DNA of 24,646 nucleotides from Firmicutes bacterium UBA4916 (GCA_002398845.1 DHBY01000039.1:1-24646); one strand, 5' to 3'; positions 7,583 to 15,665 are shown, counted from the first letter of the stretch. Numbers and translations: made by a program. The notes: generated by a model not told the origin, from the sequence alone.

Positions 7583-8438
7583 TTCCTTTTCTCCTTAAAT
7601 AATTTATTAACTCTTCTTTTGCTTCTTCTACAGTCAATATATCATCTCTTACTTGGTTACCTTTACGTTTGTACGCCCTCATAAAAGATGTGATTTGAGG
7701 TATCCCTAAGCCTAATTCTTCCAACTTCTCAGCTTGTTCAAATATTTCTCTAGTCTTTCCTTCCATAGCTACTTTGCCTTTATGCATTACTATTATTCTA
7801 TTTACTAATTTTGCAATATCCTCCATACTATGGGATACCAAAATTATAGTTATGCCTTCTTCTTCGTATAGCTTTTGTATTTTTCCTAATATCTCATCTC
7901 TCCCCCTAGGATCTAGTCCTGCTGTGGGCTCGTCTAATACCAATACTTTTGGTTTCATAGCTAATACTCCTGCTATTGCAACTCTTCTTTTTTGTCCTCC
8001 ACTTAATTCAAAAGGGGATCTATCCTTTAAAGCCTCAAAGTTTAATCCTACTAATTCCATAGCCTTCTTAACCCTTCTATGTATCTCTTCCTCTCCTAAT
8101 CCTAGATTCTTGGCTCCAAAGGCTATATCCTTATATATTGTTTCTTCGAATAGCTGATGTTCAGGGTATTGAAACACCAATCCTACTTTTTGCCTAACCT
8201 CTTTTAAATTTGCACCTTTAGATGTTATATCTATTCCATCGACTATTATCTTTCCTGAAGTTGGTTTTATAAGTCCATTTAGATGTTGAACTAAAGTAGA
8301 TTTTCCTGAACCCGTGTGACCTATTAATCCAACAAAGTCTCCCTCTTCAATGTTTAAATTAATATTATCTAATGCCTTTTTTTCAAAGGGGGTATTAGGA
8401 TTGTATATATAGTTTAAATTCTCTGTTTTTATGATCAT
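7575..8438 (-). CDS. ecfA2: Energy-coupling factor transporter ATP-binding protein EcfA2
   Basis: One of two ABC ATPases of the ECF module. 287 residues. Walker A GHTGSGKST (40-48), Q-loop VFQYPEHQLFEET (88-100), signature ELSGGQKRR (144-152), Walker B LVLDEPTAGLD (166-176) and switch His203 are intact, so it should hydrolyse ATP. The C-terminal extension after residue 225 is typical of EcfA proteins. It overlaps ecfA1 by 4 nt and ecfT by 8 nt, so the three proteins are probably made in step. The A1/A2 names follow gene order in Bacillus. Confidence 0.95.
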   Translation of the reverse strand: MIIKTENLNYIYNPNTPFEKKALDNINLNIEEGDFVGLIGHTGSGKSTLVQHLNGLIKPTSGKIIVDGIDITSKGANLKEVRQKVGLVFQYPEHQLFEETIYKDIAFGAKNLGLGEEEIHRRVKKAMELVGLNFEALKDRSPFELSGGQKRRVAIAGVLAMKPKVLVLDEPTAGLDPRGRDEILGKIQKLYEEEGITIILVSHSMEDIAKLVNRIIVMHKGKVAMEGKTREIFEQAEKLEELGLGIPQITSFMRAYKRKGNQVRDDILTVEEAKEELINYLRRKGNA

Positions 8439-9268
8439 AGGGCTTTCACCAGTTCCTCCACAGTCAATATGTCTTGAGGTACATTAATACCTTCTTTCCT
8501 TAATTCATAAGCTAATTCTGTCACTTGCGGCACATCTAATCCAAGCTTTTTAACTTTTTCAACTTGACTAAATATTTCTCTTGGTGTGCCTTCCATAACA
8601 ATTTGTCCTTGTTCCATTATAAGTATCCTATCTGCTTCGACAGCTTCATCCATGTAATGAGTTATATGAACTATTGTCTTTTTTTCTTCTTTGTTTAGTT
8701 TTTTTATAGTATTTATTATTTCGACTCGACCAATAGGATCTAGCATAGCTGTTGGCTCATCTAGTATTATACATTCTGGTTTCATAGCTAAGATACCAGC
8801 TATTGCCACCCTTTGTTTTTGGCCTCCTGAAAGTAAATGGGGTGCATGTTTTTTATATTCTGTCATGTCAACTATTCTTAAGGCATCATCTACTCTTTGT
8901 CTAATTTCTAAAGGAGGAACTCCTTGATTTTCTGGACCAAAAGCTACATCTTCTTCCACAATGGTTGCTACAATTTGATTGTCTGGATTTTGAAAAACCA
9001 TTCCTGCTGTTTCCCTTATATCCCATATTTTTTCTTCATCTCTTGTATTCATACCATTTACATATACATTACCCTTAGTAGGCAATAATAATCCATTCAT
9101 TAATTTAGCTAGTGTAGATTTGCCTGAGCCATTGTGGCCAAGGATTACTAGATATTCCCCTTTTTTGACAGATATATTCACATTATTTATTGCCAATAGT
9201 TGATTATTTCCTTCTATGGAATTATATTCATAGCTTAAGTTTTCCATCCTTATCATATCTTGTGCCAT
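8435..9268 (-). CDS. ecfA1: Energy-coupling factor transporter ATP-binding protein EcfA1
   Basis: First ATPase of the ECF module. 277 residues with Walker A GHNGSGKS (44-51), Q-loop VFQNPDNQIVATIVEEDVAFG (92-111), signature LLSGGQKQR (145-153), Walker B IILDEPTAMLD (167-177) and His204. The DNQIVATIVEEDVAFG form is typical of the A1 subunit. The ATG follows AGGGGATTAAAA. It is the first gene of the ecfA1-ecfA2-ecfT-truA unit, behind a 182-nt gap that holds the rplQ terminator, an inverted-repeat element and a promoter. Confidence 0.95.
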   Translation of the reverse strand: MAQDMIRMENLSYEYNSIEGNNQLLAINNVNISVKKGEYLVILGHNGSGKSTLAKLMNGLLLPTKGNVYVNGMNTRDEEKIWDIRETAGMVFQNPDNQIVATIVEEDVAFGPENQGVPPLEIRQRVDDALRIVDMTEYKKHAPHLLSGGQKQRVAIAGILAMKPECIILDEPTAMLDPIGRVEIINTIKKLNKEEKKTIVHITHYMDEAVEADRILIMEQGQIVMEGTPREIFSQVEKVKKLGLDVPQVTELAYELRKEGINVPQDILTVEELVKAL

Positions 9269-9304
9269 TTTTAATCCCCTAACTTTTAGTTATTCCCATA
9301 ATAT

Positions 9305-9333
9305 AATATAACACAAGGTTATTCAATTGACAA
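9305..9333 (-). promoter_or_regulatory. Promoter of ecfA1-ecfA2-ecfT-truA
   Basis: TTGTCA (9328-9333) and TATATT (9305-9310) are separated by 17 nt, about 37 nt before the ecfA1 start. The -35 hexamer lies inside the outer arm of the inverted-repeat element at 9323-9408. An overlapping TTGAAT-17-TATTAT pair gives a second reading of the same promoter. Confidence 0.75.
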
Positions 9334-9408
9334 TGCACAATGCACAATTACTAGGGTCTATCTTTAAGGTCTTTTGCTCTTAATTGTGCACTGTGAACTG
9401 TGAATTGA
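9323..9408. repeat. 86-bp inverted-repeat element
   Basis: Two 28-nt terminal arms, 9323-9350 and 9381-9408, are complementary at 24 of 28 positions around a 30-nt centre. The left arm itself contains CAATGCA twice in tandem. No coding capacity or transposase is present. The right arm ends in the A-tract that forms the T-run of the rplQ terminator, and the left arm supplies the ecfA1 promoter -35 box. It looks like a small interspersed palindromic (MITE-like) repeat. Confidence 0.75.
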
Positions 9409-9431
9409 AAAAAGGAGACCAAAGGTCTCCC
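9406..9431 (-). terminator. Terminator of the S10-spc-alpha supercluster
   Basis: GGAGACC (paired with 9414-9420) and GGTCTCC enclose a three-base loop, followed on the minus strand by TTTTTTC. It lies about 20 nt after the rplQ stop and closes the long ribosomal unit. Confidence 0.9.
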
Positions 9432-9450
9432 CTACTTAATCCCCTAATCT

Positions 9451-9792
9451 TTATACTAATTCTAAAATAGCCATTTCTGAACCGTCTCCCCTACGGGGAC
9501 CCATCTTCAATACTCTTGTATATCCACCATTTCTATCAGAATATTTTGGTGCTATTTCTTCAAATAACTTCGTTACAACATCTTCACTATATATATATGA
9601 TAATGCTTGCCTTCTTGCGTGTAAATCTCCTCTTTTACCAAGAGTGATCATTCTTTCAGCTATTCTTTGCGTTTCTTTTGCTCTAGTAACAGTGGTTTCT
9701 ATTCTACCATGTTCTAATAAGCTTGTAACTTGATTTCTAAGCATCGCTTTTCTATGATCTGTACGGCGGCCAAGTTTCCTCAATGTAGCCAT
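9451..9792 (-). CDS. rplQ: 50S ribosomal protein L17
   Basis: Large-subunit protein near the peptide exit tunnel. 113 residues, the Firmicutes length. Diagnostic N-terminus RKLGRRTDHRKAMLRNQVTSL (5-25), then RAKETQRIAERMITLGKRGDLHARR and the C-terminal GGYTRVLKMGPRRGDGSEMAILEL. It is the last gene of the ribosomal supercluster, 23 nt after rpoA, and is followed by a terminator. Confidence 0.98.
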   Translation of the reverse strand: MATLRKLGRRTDHRKAMLRNQVTSLLEHGRIETTVTRAKETQRIAERMITLGKRGDLHARRQALSYIYSEDVVTKLFEEIAPKYSDRNGGYTRVLKMGPRRGDGSEMAILELV

Positions 9793-9815
9793 ATATTTCC
9801 CTCCTTCATGCCTTG

Positions 9816-10769
9816 CTACTCATCACTTTTTCTTAAAGCCAATTCTAATTCAGAAAGTTTCCTTTGAACTTCCTCAAGGGACTTTTTACCAAGGTTTCTT
9901 ACCTTCATCATGTCTTCTTCTGTTTTTTGAGTTAGTTCATCTACTGTATTGATGCCTGCTCTTTTTAAACAATTATAACTTCTTACTGAAAGGTCTAATT
10001 CTTCTACTGTCATCTCTAATACTTTCTCTTTTTTATCTTCTTCTTTTTCTACCATTATTTCTACATCATTTACATGATCTGTTAATCCAATAAATAGATT
10101 CAAATGTTCTGTAAGTATCTTAGCTCCTAAGGAAGTCGCTTCATCAGGCTTCATAGTACCATTTGTCCATACTTCAAGGGTTAATTTATCATAATCCGTT
10201 ATTTGCCCTACCCTTGTATTTTCAACTAAAAAGTTTACCTTTCTAACAGGGGTAAATGATGAATCTATAGGGATAACGCCAACTGGTTGGCCTTCTTTTT
10301 TATTCTTTTCGGCAACGCTATAGCCTCTACCATTTATTATCTCTAATTCCATATATAGTTTCCCATCTTCATTAATGGTAGCTATATAATGGTCTTTATT
10401 TAAGATTTCCACATCTGGACCAGTAATAATATCTCCTGCAGTTATTACTTGTGGCCCTTCAGCTTCTAATCTTAAAGTTACAGGTTCATCAGAATACAAT
10501 TTAGCTGCTATACCCTTAATATTTAATATTATCTCAGGAACATCTTCTAATGCACCTGGTACTGTTGAAAATTCATGTAATACGCCTTGAATTTTTATGG
10601 AAGATATAGCGGCTCCTGGTAATGATGATAACAATACTCGCCTTAGGCTATTTCCCAAGGTAGTACCATATCCCCTTTCTAAAGGTTCTACGACAAATTT
10701 CCCATAAGTGTTGTCTTCACTCACTTCAATAATCTCTATTCTTGGCTTTTCAATTTCTATCATTAACAT
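9816..10769 (-). CDS. rpoA: DNA-directed RNA polymerase subunit alpha
   Basis: Dimerising platform for RNA polymerase assembly and contact point for activators and UP elements. 317 residues, normal length. The N-terminal domain (about 1-230) includes FVVEPLERGYGTTLGNSLRRVLLSSLPG; the C-terminal domain (about 250-310) carries the helix-hairpin-helix region LSVRSYNCLKRAGINTVDELTQ, joined by an acidic/lysine-rich linker (EKEEDKKEKV). Two ATGs lie close together after AAGGAGGG; the first is used here, and the second would shorten it by two residues. Confidence 0.98.
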   Translation of the reverse strand: MLMIEIEKPRIEIIEVSEDNTYGKFVVEPLERGYGTTLGNSLRRVLLSSLPGAAISSIKIQGVLHEFSTVPGALEDVPEIILNIKGIAAKLYSDEPVTLRLEAEGPQVITAGDIITGPDVEILNKDHYIATINEDGKLYMELEIINGRGYSVAEKNKKEGQPVGVIPIDSSFTPVRKVNFLVENTRVGQITDYDKLTLEVWTNGTMKPDEATSLGAKILTEHLNLFIGLTDHVNDVEIMVEKEEDKKEKVLEMTVEELDLSVRSYNCLKRAGINTVDELTQKTEEDMMKVRNLGKKSLEEVQRKLSELELALRKSDE

Positions 10770-10831
10770 TAACCCTCCTTATATATAGTATTATCAAAGG
10801 ACGAGGGCAACTGATTCTATTATAGATATTA

Positions 10832-11455
10832 TTATTTAGAATACAACTCAACTATCAAGTGTTCTTCTATTGGAATATCAATGTCTTCTCTAGCTGGCTC
10901 AGCTACAATTCTACCCTTCAATTCTTCAGGACTAACGTCTAACCATCTAACAGTATTGCCCCTATGATCTTCTACAAACTCTTTAAATTTAGGGCTATTT
11001 TTGCTTTTGTTCTTAACTTCTATAACATCTCCAACCTTTAAAATTGATGATGGTATATCAGTTTTGCTCCCATTTACTTCAAAATGGCCGTGGGTAACAA
11101 GTTGTCTTGCTTCAGCTCTTGATACAGCAAATCCCATTCTATATACTACATTATCCAATCTTAATTCTAATAATTTTAATAAATTTTCACCTGCAATACC
11201 ATGCATTCTATCAGCCATATCAAAATACTTTCTCATTTGAGATTCTTGTATTCCATAAAACCTACGTACCTTTTGTTTTTCTCTTAACTGTAATCCATAC
11301 TCAGTTACTTTTTTTCTTGATTGTCCATGTTGTCCTGGAGCATAATTTCTTTTTGAAACAGGGCATTTATCTGTGTAACATTTATCTCCTTTTAAATATA
11401 ACTTCTGTCCTTCTCTACGACATAACCTACATACTGGTCCTGTATATCTTGCCAT
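10832..11455 (-). CDS. rpsD: 30S ribosomal protein S4 (zinc-binding form)
   Basis: Primary 16S rRNA-binding assembly protein. 207 residues. The N-terminal zinc motif is intact: Cys9, Cys12, Cys26 and Cys31. The S4 RNA-binding domain is at about residues 95-155 (RLDNVVYRMGFAVSRAEARQLVTHGHFEVNG). In Bacillus rpsD is encoded away from the alpha operon and regulated on its own, whereas here it lies inside, between rpsK and rpoA, as in Clostridia and E. coli. Confidence 0.98.
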   Translation of the reverse strand: MARYTGPVCRLCRREGQKLYLKGDKCYTDKCPVSKRNYAPGQHGQSRKKVTEYGLQLREKQKVRRFYGIQESQMRKYFDMADRMHGIAGENLLKLLELRLDNVVYRMGFAVSRAEARQLVTHGHFEVNGSKTDIPSSILKVGDVIEVKNKSKNSPKFKEFVEDHRGNTVRWLDVSPEELKGRIVAEPAREDIDIPIEEHLIVELYSK

Positions 11456-11473
11456 CTATTCACACCTCCTATA

Positions 11474-11872
11474 TTAAACTCTTCTACGTTTTGGTGGTCT
11501 ACACCCATTATGTGGAATTGGAGTAACATCCTTGATTAAATTCACTTCTAGCCCTGTTGCTTGAAGAGACCTAATAGCTGCCTCTCTGCCTGAACCTGGC
11601 CCTTTAACATATACCTCAACACTCTTTAGTCCATGTTCCATAGCTTTCTTTGCTGCTTCTTCTGCTGCTTGTTGTGCTGCAAAAGGAGTAGATTTTCTTG
11701 AGCCTTTAAATCCTAATTGTCCAGCACTTGCCCAGGATAGAACATTTCCTTGTAAATCCGTTAGAGTTACCATAGTGTTGTTAAATGTTGATGCGATATG
11801 AGCTTGACCTCTTTCAATATTTTTACGTTCTTTTCTTCTAACGCGAGTAGTTTTTCCTTTTTTAGCTGCCAC
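11474..11872 (-). CDS. rpsK: 30S ribosomal protein S11
   Basis: Platform protein of the small subunit that contacts mRNA near the E site. 132 residues. Motifs AHIASTFNNTMVTLTD (25-40), the SAGQLGFKGSRKSTPFAAQ block, GPGSGREAAIR and the C-terminal PHNGCRPPKRRRV are diagnostic. The start codon is GTG (11870-11872), with GGAGGG upstream. It lies 18 nt after rpsM and 18 nt before rpsD. Confidence 0.98.
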   Translation of the reverse strand: MAAKKGKTTRVRRKERKNIERGQAHIASTFNNTMVTLTDLQGNVLSWASAGQLGFKGSRKSTPFAAQQAAEEAAKKAMEHGLKSVEVYVKGPGSGREAAIRSLQATGLEVNLIKDVTPIPHNGCRPPKRRRV

Positions 11873-11890
11873 TTAGCTTCCCTCCTTTAT

Positions 11891-12259
11891 CTACTTCTTA
11901 CCTTTTTTGCCAACCAATCTCTTAGGACCTTTTCTTGTTCTTGCATTAGTTTTTGTTCTTTGTCCTCTTGTTGGAAGTCCTCTTCTATGTCTCATTCCTC
12001 TATAGCAATTAATTTCTCTTAATCTCTTTAAATTTAATGCCACATCTCTTCTTAAATCCCCTTCAACGTGGTAATTATCGATTATCGCTCTTATAGCATT
12101 AACTTCTGCTTCTGTTAGATCCTTTACTCTGGTATTTTGATCTACACCGGCTTGTTTTAGTATTTCATTTGATCTTGATCTACCTATTCCATAAATATAA
12201 GTTAGACCAATTTCAACTCTTTTGTCTCTTGGTAAGTCAACACCTGCAATTCTGGCCAT
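11891..12259 (-). CDS. rpsM: 30S ribosomal protein S13
   Basis: Head protein that forms intersubunit bridges with L5 and touches P-site tRNA. 122 residues, typical length. N-terminus MARIAGVDLPRDKRVEIGLTYIYGIG, central INCYRGMRHRRGLPTRGQRTKTNARTRKGP and a basic tail. Preceded by an 89-nt gap after rpmJ in which I see only a GGGAGG ribosome binding site and no clear hairpin or promoter. Confidence 0.98.
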   Translation of the reverse strand: MARIAGVDLPRDKRVEIGLTYIYGIGRSRSNEILKQAGVDQNTRVKDLTEAEVNAIRAIIDNYHVEGDLRRDVALNLKRLREINCYRGMRHRRGLPTRGQRTKTNARTRKGPKRLVGKKGKK

Positions 12260-12348
12260 TAATATTTACACCTCCCAATTATCTTAATCCATATCAATAA
12301 GCAGCCGCGTTTTCGTTCATACTTATATTAAGCTTCAAATTTCTGCTA

Positions 12349-12462
12349 TTAACCTTGTCTTTGTTTATGCTTAGGGTTTTCACAAATTACCATTACTTTC
12401 CCTTTTCTTCGAATGATCTTGCACTTTTCACACATCTTCTTAACTGATGGTCTTACCTTCAT
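12349..12462 (-). CDS. rpmJ: 50S ribosomal protein L36 (zinc form)
   Basis: Smallest large-subunit protein, 37 residues, starting MKVRPSVKKMCEKCKIIRRK and ending NPKHKQRQG. The zinc ligands Cys11, Cys14, Cys27 and His32 are all present, so this is the C+ form. GGAGGG stands upstream of the ATG at 12460-12462. It lies 16 nt after infA, in the usual infA-rpmJ-rpsM order. Confidence 0.97.
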   Translation of the reverse strand: MKVRPSVKKMCEKCKIIRRKGKVMVICENPKHKQRQG

Positions 12463-12478
12463 TTAAATCCCTCCTATG

Positions 12479-12697
12479 CTACTTGTTTCGCCAGGTTATT
12501 CTGCCCCTTGTTAAATCATAAGGTGACAATTCAACTGTTACTTTATCTCCAGGAAGTATCCTAATGTAGTTCATTCTTAACTTTCCAGAAATATGGGCCA
12601 ATATTTCATGGCCATTTTCTAGCTTTACTTTGAATATCGCATTTGGTAAGGCATCAATTACTGTGCCCCCCACTTCAATAACATCCTTTTTAGACAT
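12479..12697 (-). CDS. infA: Translation initiation factor IF-1
   Basis: Single OB-fold protein that binds the ribosomal A site during initiation. 72 residues, exact family length. MSKKDVIEVGGTVIDALPNAIFKVKLENGHEILAHISGK and the end YDLTRGRITWRNK are near-invariant. It is placed between the KOW-domain gene and rpmJ, as in other Clostridia. Confidence 0.98.
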   Translation of the reverse strand: MSKKDVIEVGGTVIDALPNAIFKVKLENGHEILAHISGKLRMNYIRILPGDKVTVELSPYDLTRGRITWRNK

Positions 12698-12726
12698 CCA
12701 GTTATCGAACCTCCTATTTTACATTT

Positions 12727-13008
12727 TTAAAAGCTTTTATTGAAAGGTTCTAACAATTTTCTAATATAAGCATTATTTATTTTTATACTGTTATCTAGCT
12801 TATATTTTAACTCTGGTAATACTGTATTATAAACTGTCAAATGTTTTACCTTTTTTTTCTTGGGATTATCTAGCTTTCTTAAATTTCCGTCTACAATTAA
12901 AACATGGTCATCATCGATAACAGTTAGCACCAAGAAAATATTACCTTTATCTCTACCAGCCCTCGACTTAACCACCTGTCCAACGGTTATGTCGTTAGTT
13001 GAATCCAT
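12727..13008 (-). CDS. KOW domain-containing RNA-binding protein (L14e/L6e/L27e-like)
   Basis: 93-residue basic protein. Residues 7-35 form a KOW-type motif (ITVGQVVKSRAGRDKGNIFLVLTVIDDDHV) like that of eukaryotic/archaeal ribosomal proteins L14e and L27e. A lysine cluster follows at residues 51-56 (KKKKVK). Clostridia commonly carry this gene between map or adk and infA; its role in the ribosome is not established, and rRNA binding is inferred from the fold and context. The ATG follows AGAGGTGAACTT. The 74-nt gap upstream holds a hairpin where map is usually found. Confidence 0.85.
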   Translation of the reverse strand: MDSTNDITVGQVVKSRAGRDKGNIFLVLTVIDDDHVLIVDGNLRKLDNPKKKKVKHLTVYNTVLPELKYKLDNSIKINNAYIRKLLEPFNKSF

Positions 13009-13052
13009 AAGTTCACCTCTCTACTGGTATAATCATCTTTTTTAATATACTT

Positions 13053-13074
13053 GAGAAAGGCTCATGCCTTTCTC
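13053..13074 (-). other. Hairpin between adk and the KOW gene
   Basis: GAGAAAGGC and GCCTTTCTC form a perfect 9-bp stem with a four-base loop, 8 nt after the adk stop. On the minus strand it is followed by AAGTATATTAAAAAAG, not a T-run, so it is not a standard terminator. It may be a processing, stability or partial attenuation site within the operon. Confidence 0.7.
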
Positions 13075-13082
13075 CTAGATAT

Positions 13083-13724
13083 CTACTGCAGTGCTTCTAC
13101 TATTTCTTCAAAAAGAAGATCTATTGGCTTCGCACCATCTACATTTAATATTAACCCTTTTCCCGTATAATAATCAATTAAAGGCTTAGTTTGCTTTAAA
13201 TATACTTCAATTCTTTTTTCTACTGTTTCTTTCGTATCATCGTCTCTTTGTAATAATTGTCCACCACAAATATCACAAACACCTTCTTTTTTGGAAGGGT
13301 TAAACTTAATATGATAGGTTGCACCGCAGTCCTTACATATTCTTCTTCCAATGGCTCTTTCAATTAATACTTCTTTTCCTACATCTATGTTTATTACTTT
13401 GTCTAATTTTACAGACATTTGGCTTAATTCTCTATCTAAAGCTTCACCTTGGTTAACTGTCCTTGGAAATCCATCTAAGAGAAATCCTTCTTTGCAGTCA
13501 TCTTCTGTAAGCCTATCCTTAACGATAGCTATAACTAAATCATCGGGAACTAATAAACCTTTATCCATATATTTCTTGGCACCTTTGCCTAATTCTGTTC
13601 CCATCTTTATATTCGATCTAAATATATCCCCTGTGGATATATGAGGAATACTATATTTTTTAACTATAGCTGATGCTTGAGTACCTTTGCCTGCACCAGG
13701 AGGCCCAAGTAAAATTAATCTCAT
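13083..13724 (-). CDS. adk: Adenylate kinase (zinc-lid form)
   Basis: Interconverts ATP plus AMP and two ADP. The ATG at 13722-13724 gives 213 residues; the ATG 9 nt earlier touches the AGGAG sequence, so the later one has workable spacing. P-loop GPPGAGKGT (7-15), AMP-site STGDIFR (30-36) and DGFPRT (84-89) are intact. The lid carries four zinc cysteines: Cys130, Cys133, Cys150, Cys153. It lies 19 nt after secY. In most Firmicutes map follows directly; here it does not. Confidence 0.97.
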   Translation of the reverse strand: MRLILLGPPGAGKGTQASAIVKKYSIPHISTGDIFRSNIKMGTELGKGAKKYMDKGLLVPDDLVIAIVKDRLTEDDCKEGFLLDGFPRTVNQGEALDRELSQMSVKLDKVINIDVGKEVLIERAIGRRICKDCGATYHIKFNPSKKEGVCDICGGQLLQRDDDTKETVEKRIEVYLKQTKPLIDYYTGKGLILNVDGAKPIDLLFEEIVEALQ

Positions 13725-13743
13725 CAAAATCATCTCCTATAGC

Positions 13744-15018
13744 TTACTTCAAGAAACCCTTATAATGTCTCATTAACATTTGTGATTCAATTTGTTTTAC
13801 AGTTTCCAATGCTACCCCAACTACGATTATTATAGCAGTCCCACCAAAGTTTATATTTAATTTAAATAGATGAGATAAAAGAATTGGTAGTGATGCAATA
13901 AGCGCAAGGGATATAGCTCCTACAAAGGTTATTCTCGATATAACTTTATTTAAATAATCTGTAGTAGGTCTGCCAGGTCTAATTCCTGGAATAAATCCAC
14001 CATATTGTTGTAAGTTCTTAGAATATTCAACTGTGTTGAATTGAATAGCTGTATAAAAGTATGTGAAGAATATAATTAAAAGTATATTTAGGATTGAATA
14101 AATCCATATTCCTACACTACCTTGAACAGTTAAATACTTAGTTACCCATGCTGATGGTTCTTTGTTAATAAACAATGCAATTGTTTGTGGAAAAGCAAGT
14201 AATGATGTAGAAAATATTACTGGAATAACTCCAGCCATAGATACCTTTAAAGGTATATGAGTACTTTGACCACCATACATTTTTCTTCCTACAACTCTTT
14301 TTGCATATTGTACCGGTACTCTTCTTTCGCCTTCCTGTAAAGCTACTACTATCGCTATTATAATAAGAGCTATAACTAAAAATACAATTAGTTTTATTAT
14401 GCTTAATGCTCCAACTCTTATTAACTCTATGGATTTTATAATCTCAGAAGGAAGCCTTGATATTATACCTACAAATATAATAAGAGAAATACCGTTGCCA
14501 ATACCTCTATCTGTAATAAGATCTCCTAACCAGATTAGAAATGATGTACCAGCTATTAGAGATACTATTATTATAGTGTTTTGTAAAAATCCCTCTGCTA
14601 CAACCGCTTGTTGGAAAAATCCTTTAGTCATTGCTATTGATTGTATTGCTGCTAATATTAAGGCTCCATATTTTGTCCATTGAGCCATTTTCTTTCTACC
14701 TTCTTCACCCTCTTTAGCTATCTCCTCAAGTCTTGGAATAGCTATTGTAAGAAGTTGAATAATAATAGATGAAGTAACATATGGATATATATTCAATGCG
14801 AATATACTAAAGTTACTAAACGTTCCTCCTGCCATTAAATCAAGAAATTCTAATACTCCTGCTTGCCCCACTTCAAACATCTGTTTAATAACTTCCTTAT
14901 TCATGTATGGCACTGGAATACTTGCTCCTAATCTAATTACCAATAGCATTAATATAGTAAAGATGATTTTCTTTCTAATATCCGGTATCTTCCAGGCATT
15001 CCTCAAGGTTGACAGCAT
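13744..15018 (-). CDS. secY: Protein translocase subunit SecY
   Basis: Channel of the Sec translocon in the cytoplasmic membrane. 424 residues, normal length. Ten hydrophobic segments can be followed, with the cytoplasmic loops EEGEEGRKKMAQWTKYGALILA, QEGERRVPVQYAKRVVGRKMYGGQSTHIPLK (ribosome/SecA-binding loop) and the GGFIPGIRPGRPT loop. The start codon abuts the rplO stop with no intervening base, so the ribosome binding site lies within rplO and translation is likely coupled. Confidence 0.98.
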   Translation of the reverse strand: MLSTLRNAWKIPDIRKKIIFTILMLLVIRLGASIPVPYMNKEVIKQMFEVGQAGVLEFLDLMAGGTFSNFSIFALNIYPYVTSSIIIQLLTIAIPRLEEIAKEGEEGRKKMAQWTKYGALILAAIQSIAMTKGFFQQAVVAEGFLQNTIIIVSLIAGTSFLIWLGDLITDRGIGNGISLIIFVGIISRLPSEIIKSIELIRVGALSIIKLIVFLVIALIIIAIVVALQEGERRVPVQYAKRVVGRKMYGGQSTHIPLKVSMAGVIPVIFSTSLLAFPQTIALFINKEPSAWVTKYLTVQGSVGIWIYSILNILLIIFFTYFYTAIQFNTVEYSKNLQQYGGFIPGIRPGRPTTDYLNKVISRITFVGAISLALIASLPILLSHLFKLNINFGGTAIIIVVGVALETVKQIESQMLMRHYKGFLK

Positions 15019-15468
15019 TTATATCACCTCTACCTTTCCTCCTGCAGCCTCAATCTTTTCAGCAGCAGTTTTGCTGAATTTATGGGCTTTCACAGTGAGT
15101 TTTTTATTTATATCTCCATCCCCCAATACTTTTATTCCATCTATAGTTTTCCCTCTTTTAATAATACCTTGGTTTATTAAAAGTTCTGGAGTAATTACAG
15201 TGTTATCTTCAAATCTATTTAAATCTTCAACATTTATAATAGCATATTCCTTTGCGAATATGTTTGTAAATCCACGCTTTGGCATTCTTCTGACTAATGG
15301 CATTTGGCCTCCTTCAAAACCCGGCCTTACTCCTCCGCCAGTTCTTGAATTTTGTCCATCATGGCCTCTGCCAGAAGTTTTCCCATGACCTGAGCCAGTA
15401 CCCCTGCCAACTCTTTTGGATTTTTTTACTCCTCCTCCAACTTGTGGTCTTAAATCATTTAGTTTCAT
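15019..15468 (-). CDS. rplO: 50S ribosomal protein L15
   Basis: Large-subunit assembly protein. 149 residues. The glycine- and basic-rich N-terminus (KRVGRGTGSGHGKTSGRGHDGQ), the GFEGGQMPLVRRMPKRGF block and the C-terminal VKAHKFSKTAAEKIEAAGG are diagnostic. It lies 20 nt after rpmD and directly abuts secY. Confidence 0.98.
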   Translation of the reverse strand: MKLNDLRPQVGGGVKKSKRVGRGTGSGHGKTSGRGHDGQNSRTGGGVRPGFEGGQMPLVRRMPKRGFTNIFAKEYAIINVEDLNRFEDNTVITPELLINQGIIKRGKTIDGIKVLGDGDINKKLTVKAHKFSKTAAEKIEAAGGKVEVI

Positions 15469-15488
15469 AGGTACACCTCCTCTAACAA

Positions 15489-15665
15489 TTATTCTATTAC
15501 TTCAACCATGTAGTCTACTAGAGCTATCATACCTCTGATTTGAGGGGTATCTTCTTTTTCCACTACTTGGCCAATCTTTCTAAGTCCAAGAGCTTCAATA
15601 GTTTTTCTATGCTTTTCTGGTTTTCCAATATTACTCTTAACCAGTTTAATTTTTAACTTAGCCAT
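15489..15665 (-). CDS. rpmD: 50S ribosomal protein L30
   Basis: 58-residue large-subunit protein, standard length for the bacterial form. It reads MAKLKIKLVKSNIGKPEKHR, then KTIEALGLRKIGQVVEKEDT and a C-terminal MIALVDYMVEVIE. TAGGGGGGAGTTTA gives a strong ribosome binding site before the ATG at 15663-15665. It fits tightly between rpsE (11-nt gap) and rplO (20-nt gap), its invariant position in the spc operon. Confidence 0.97.
   Translation of the reverse strand: MAKLKIKLVKSNIGKPEKHRKTIEALGLRKIGQVVEKEDTPQIRGMIALVDYMVEVIE

Noticed and set aside
9323..9408. Insertion sequence remnant
   Set aside because: There are inverted arms but no coding sequence, no recognisable transposase fragment and no evident target duplication; only a small palindromic repeat can be claimed.
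11107..11526. Plus-strand open frame of 139 codons opposite rpsD and rpsK
   Set aside because: It lies wholly antisense to two clear ribosomal protein genes, has no ribosome binding site and reads as low-complexity hydrophobic sequence.
12260..12348. Possible regulatory leader between rpmJ and rpsM
   Set aside because: I looked for hairpins and promoter hexamers in this 89-nt gap and found only the rpsM ribosome binding site.
13053..13074. Intrinsic terminator after adk
   Set aside because: The stem is good but no T-run follows on the transcribed strand, and the genes downstream belong to the same conserved operon.
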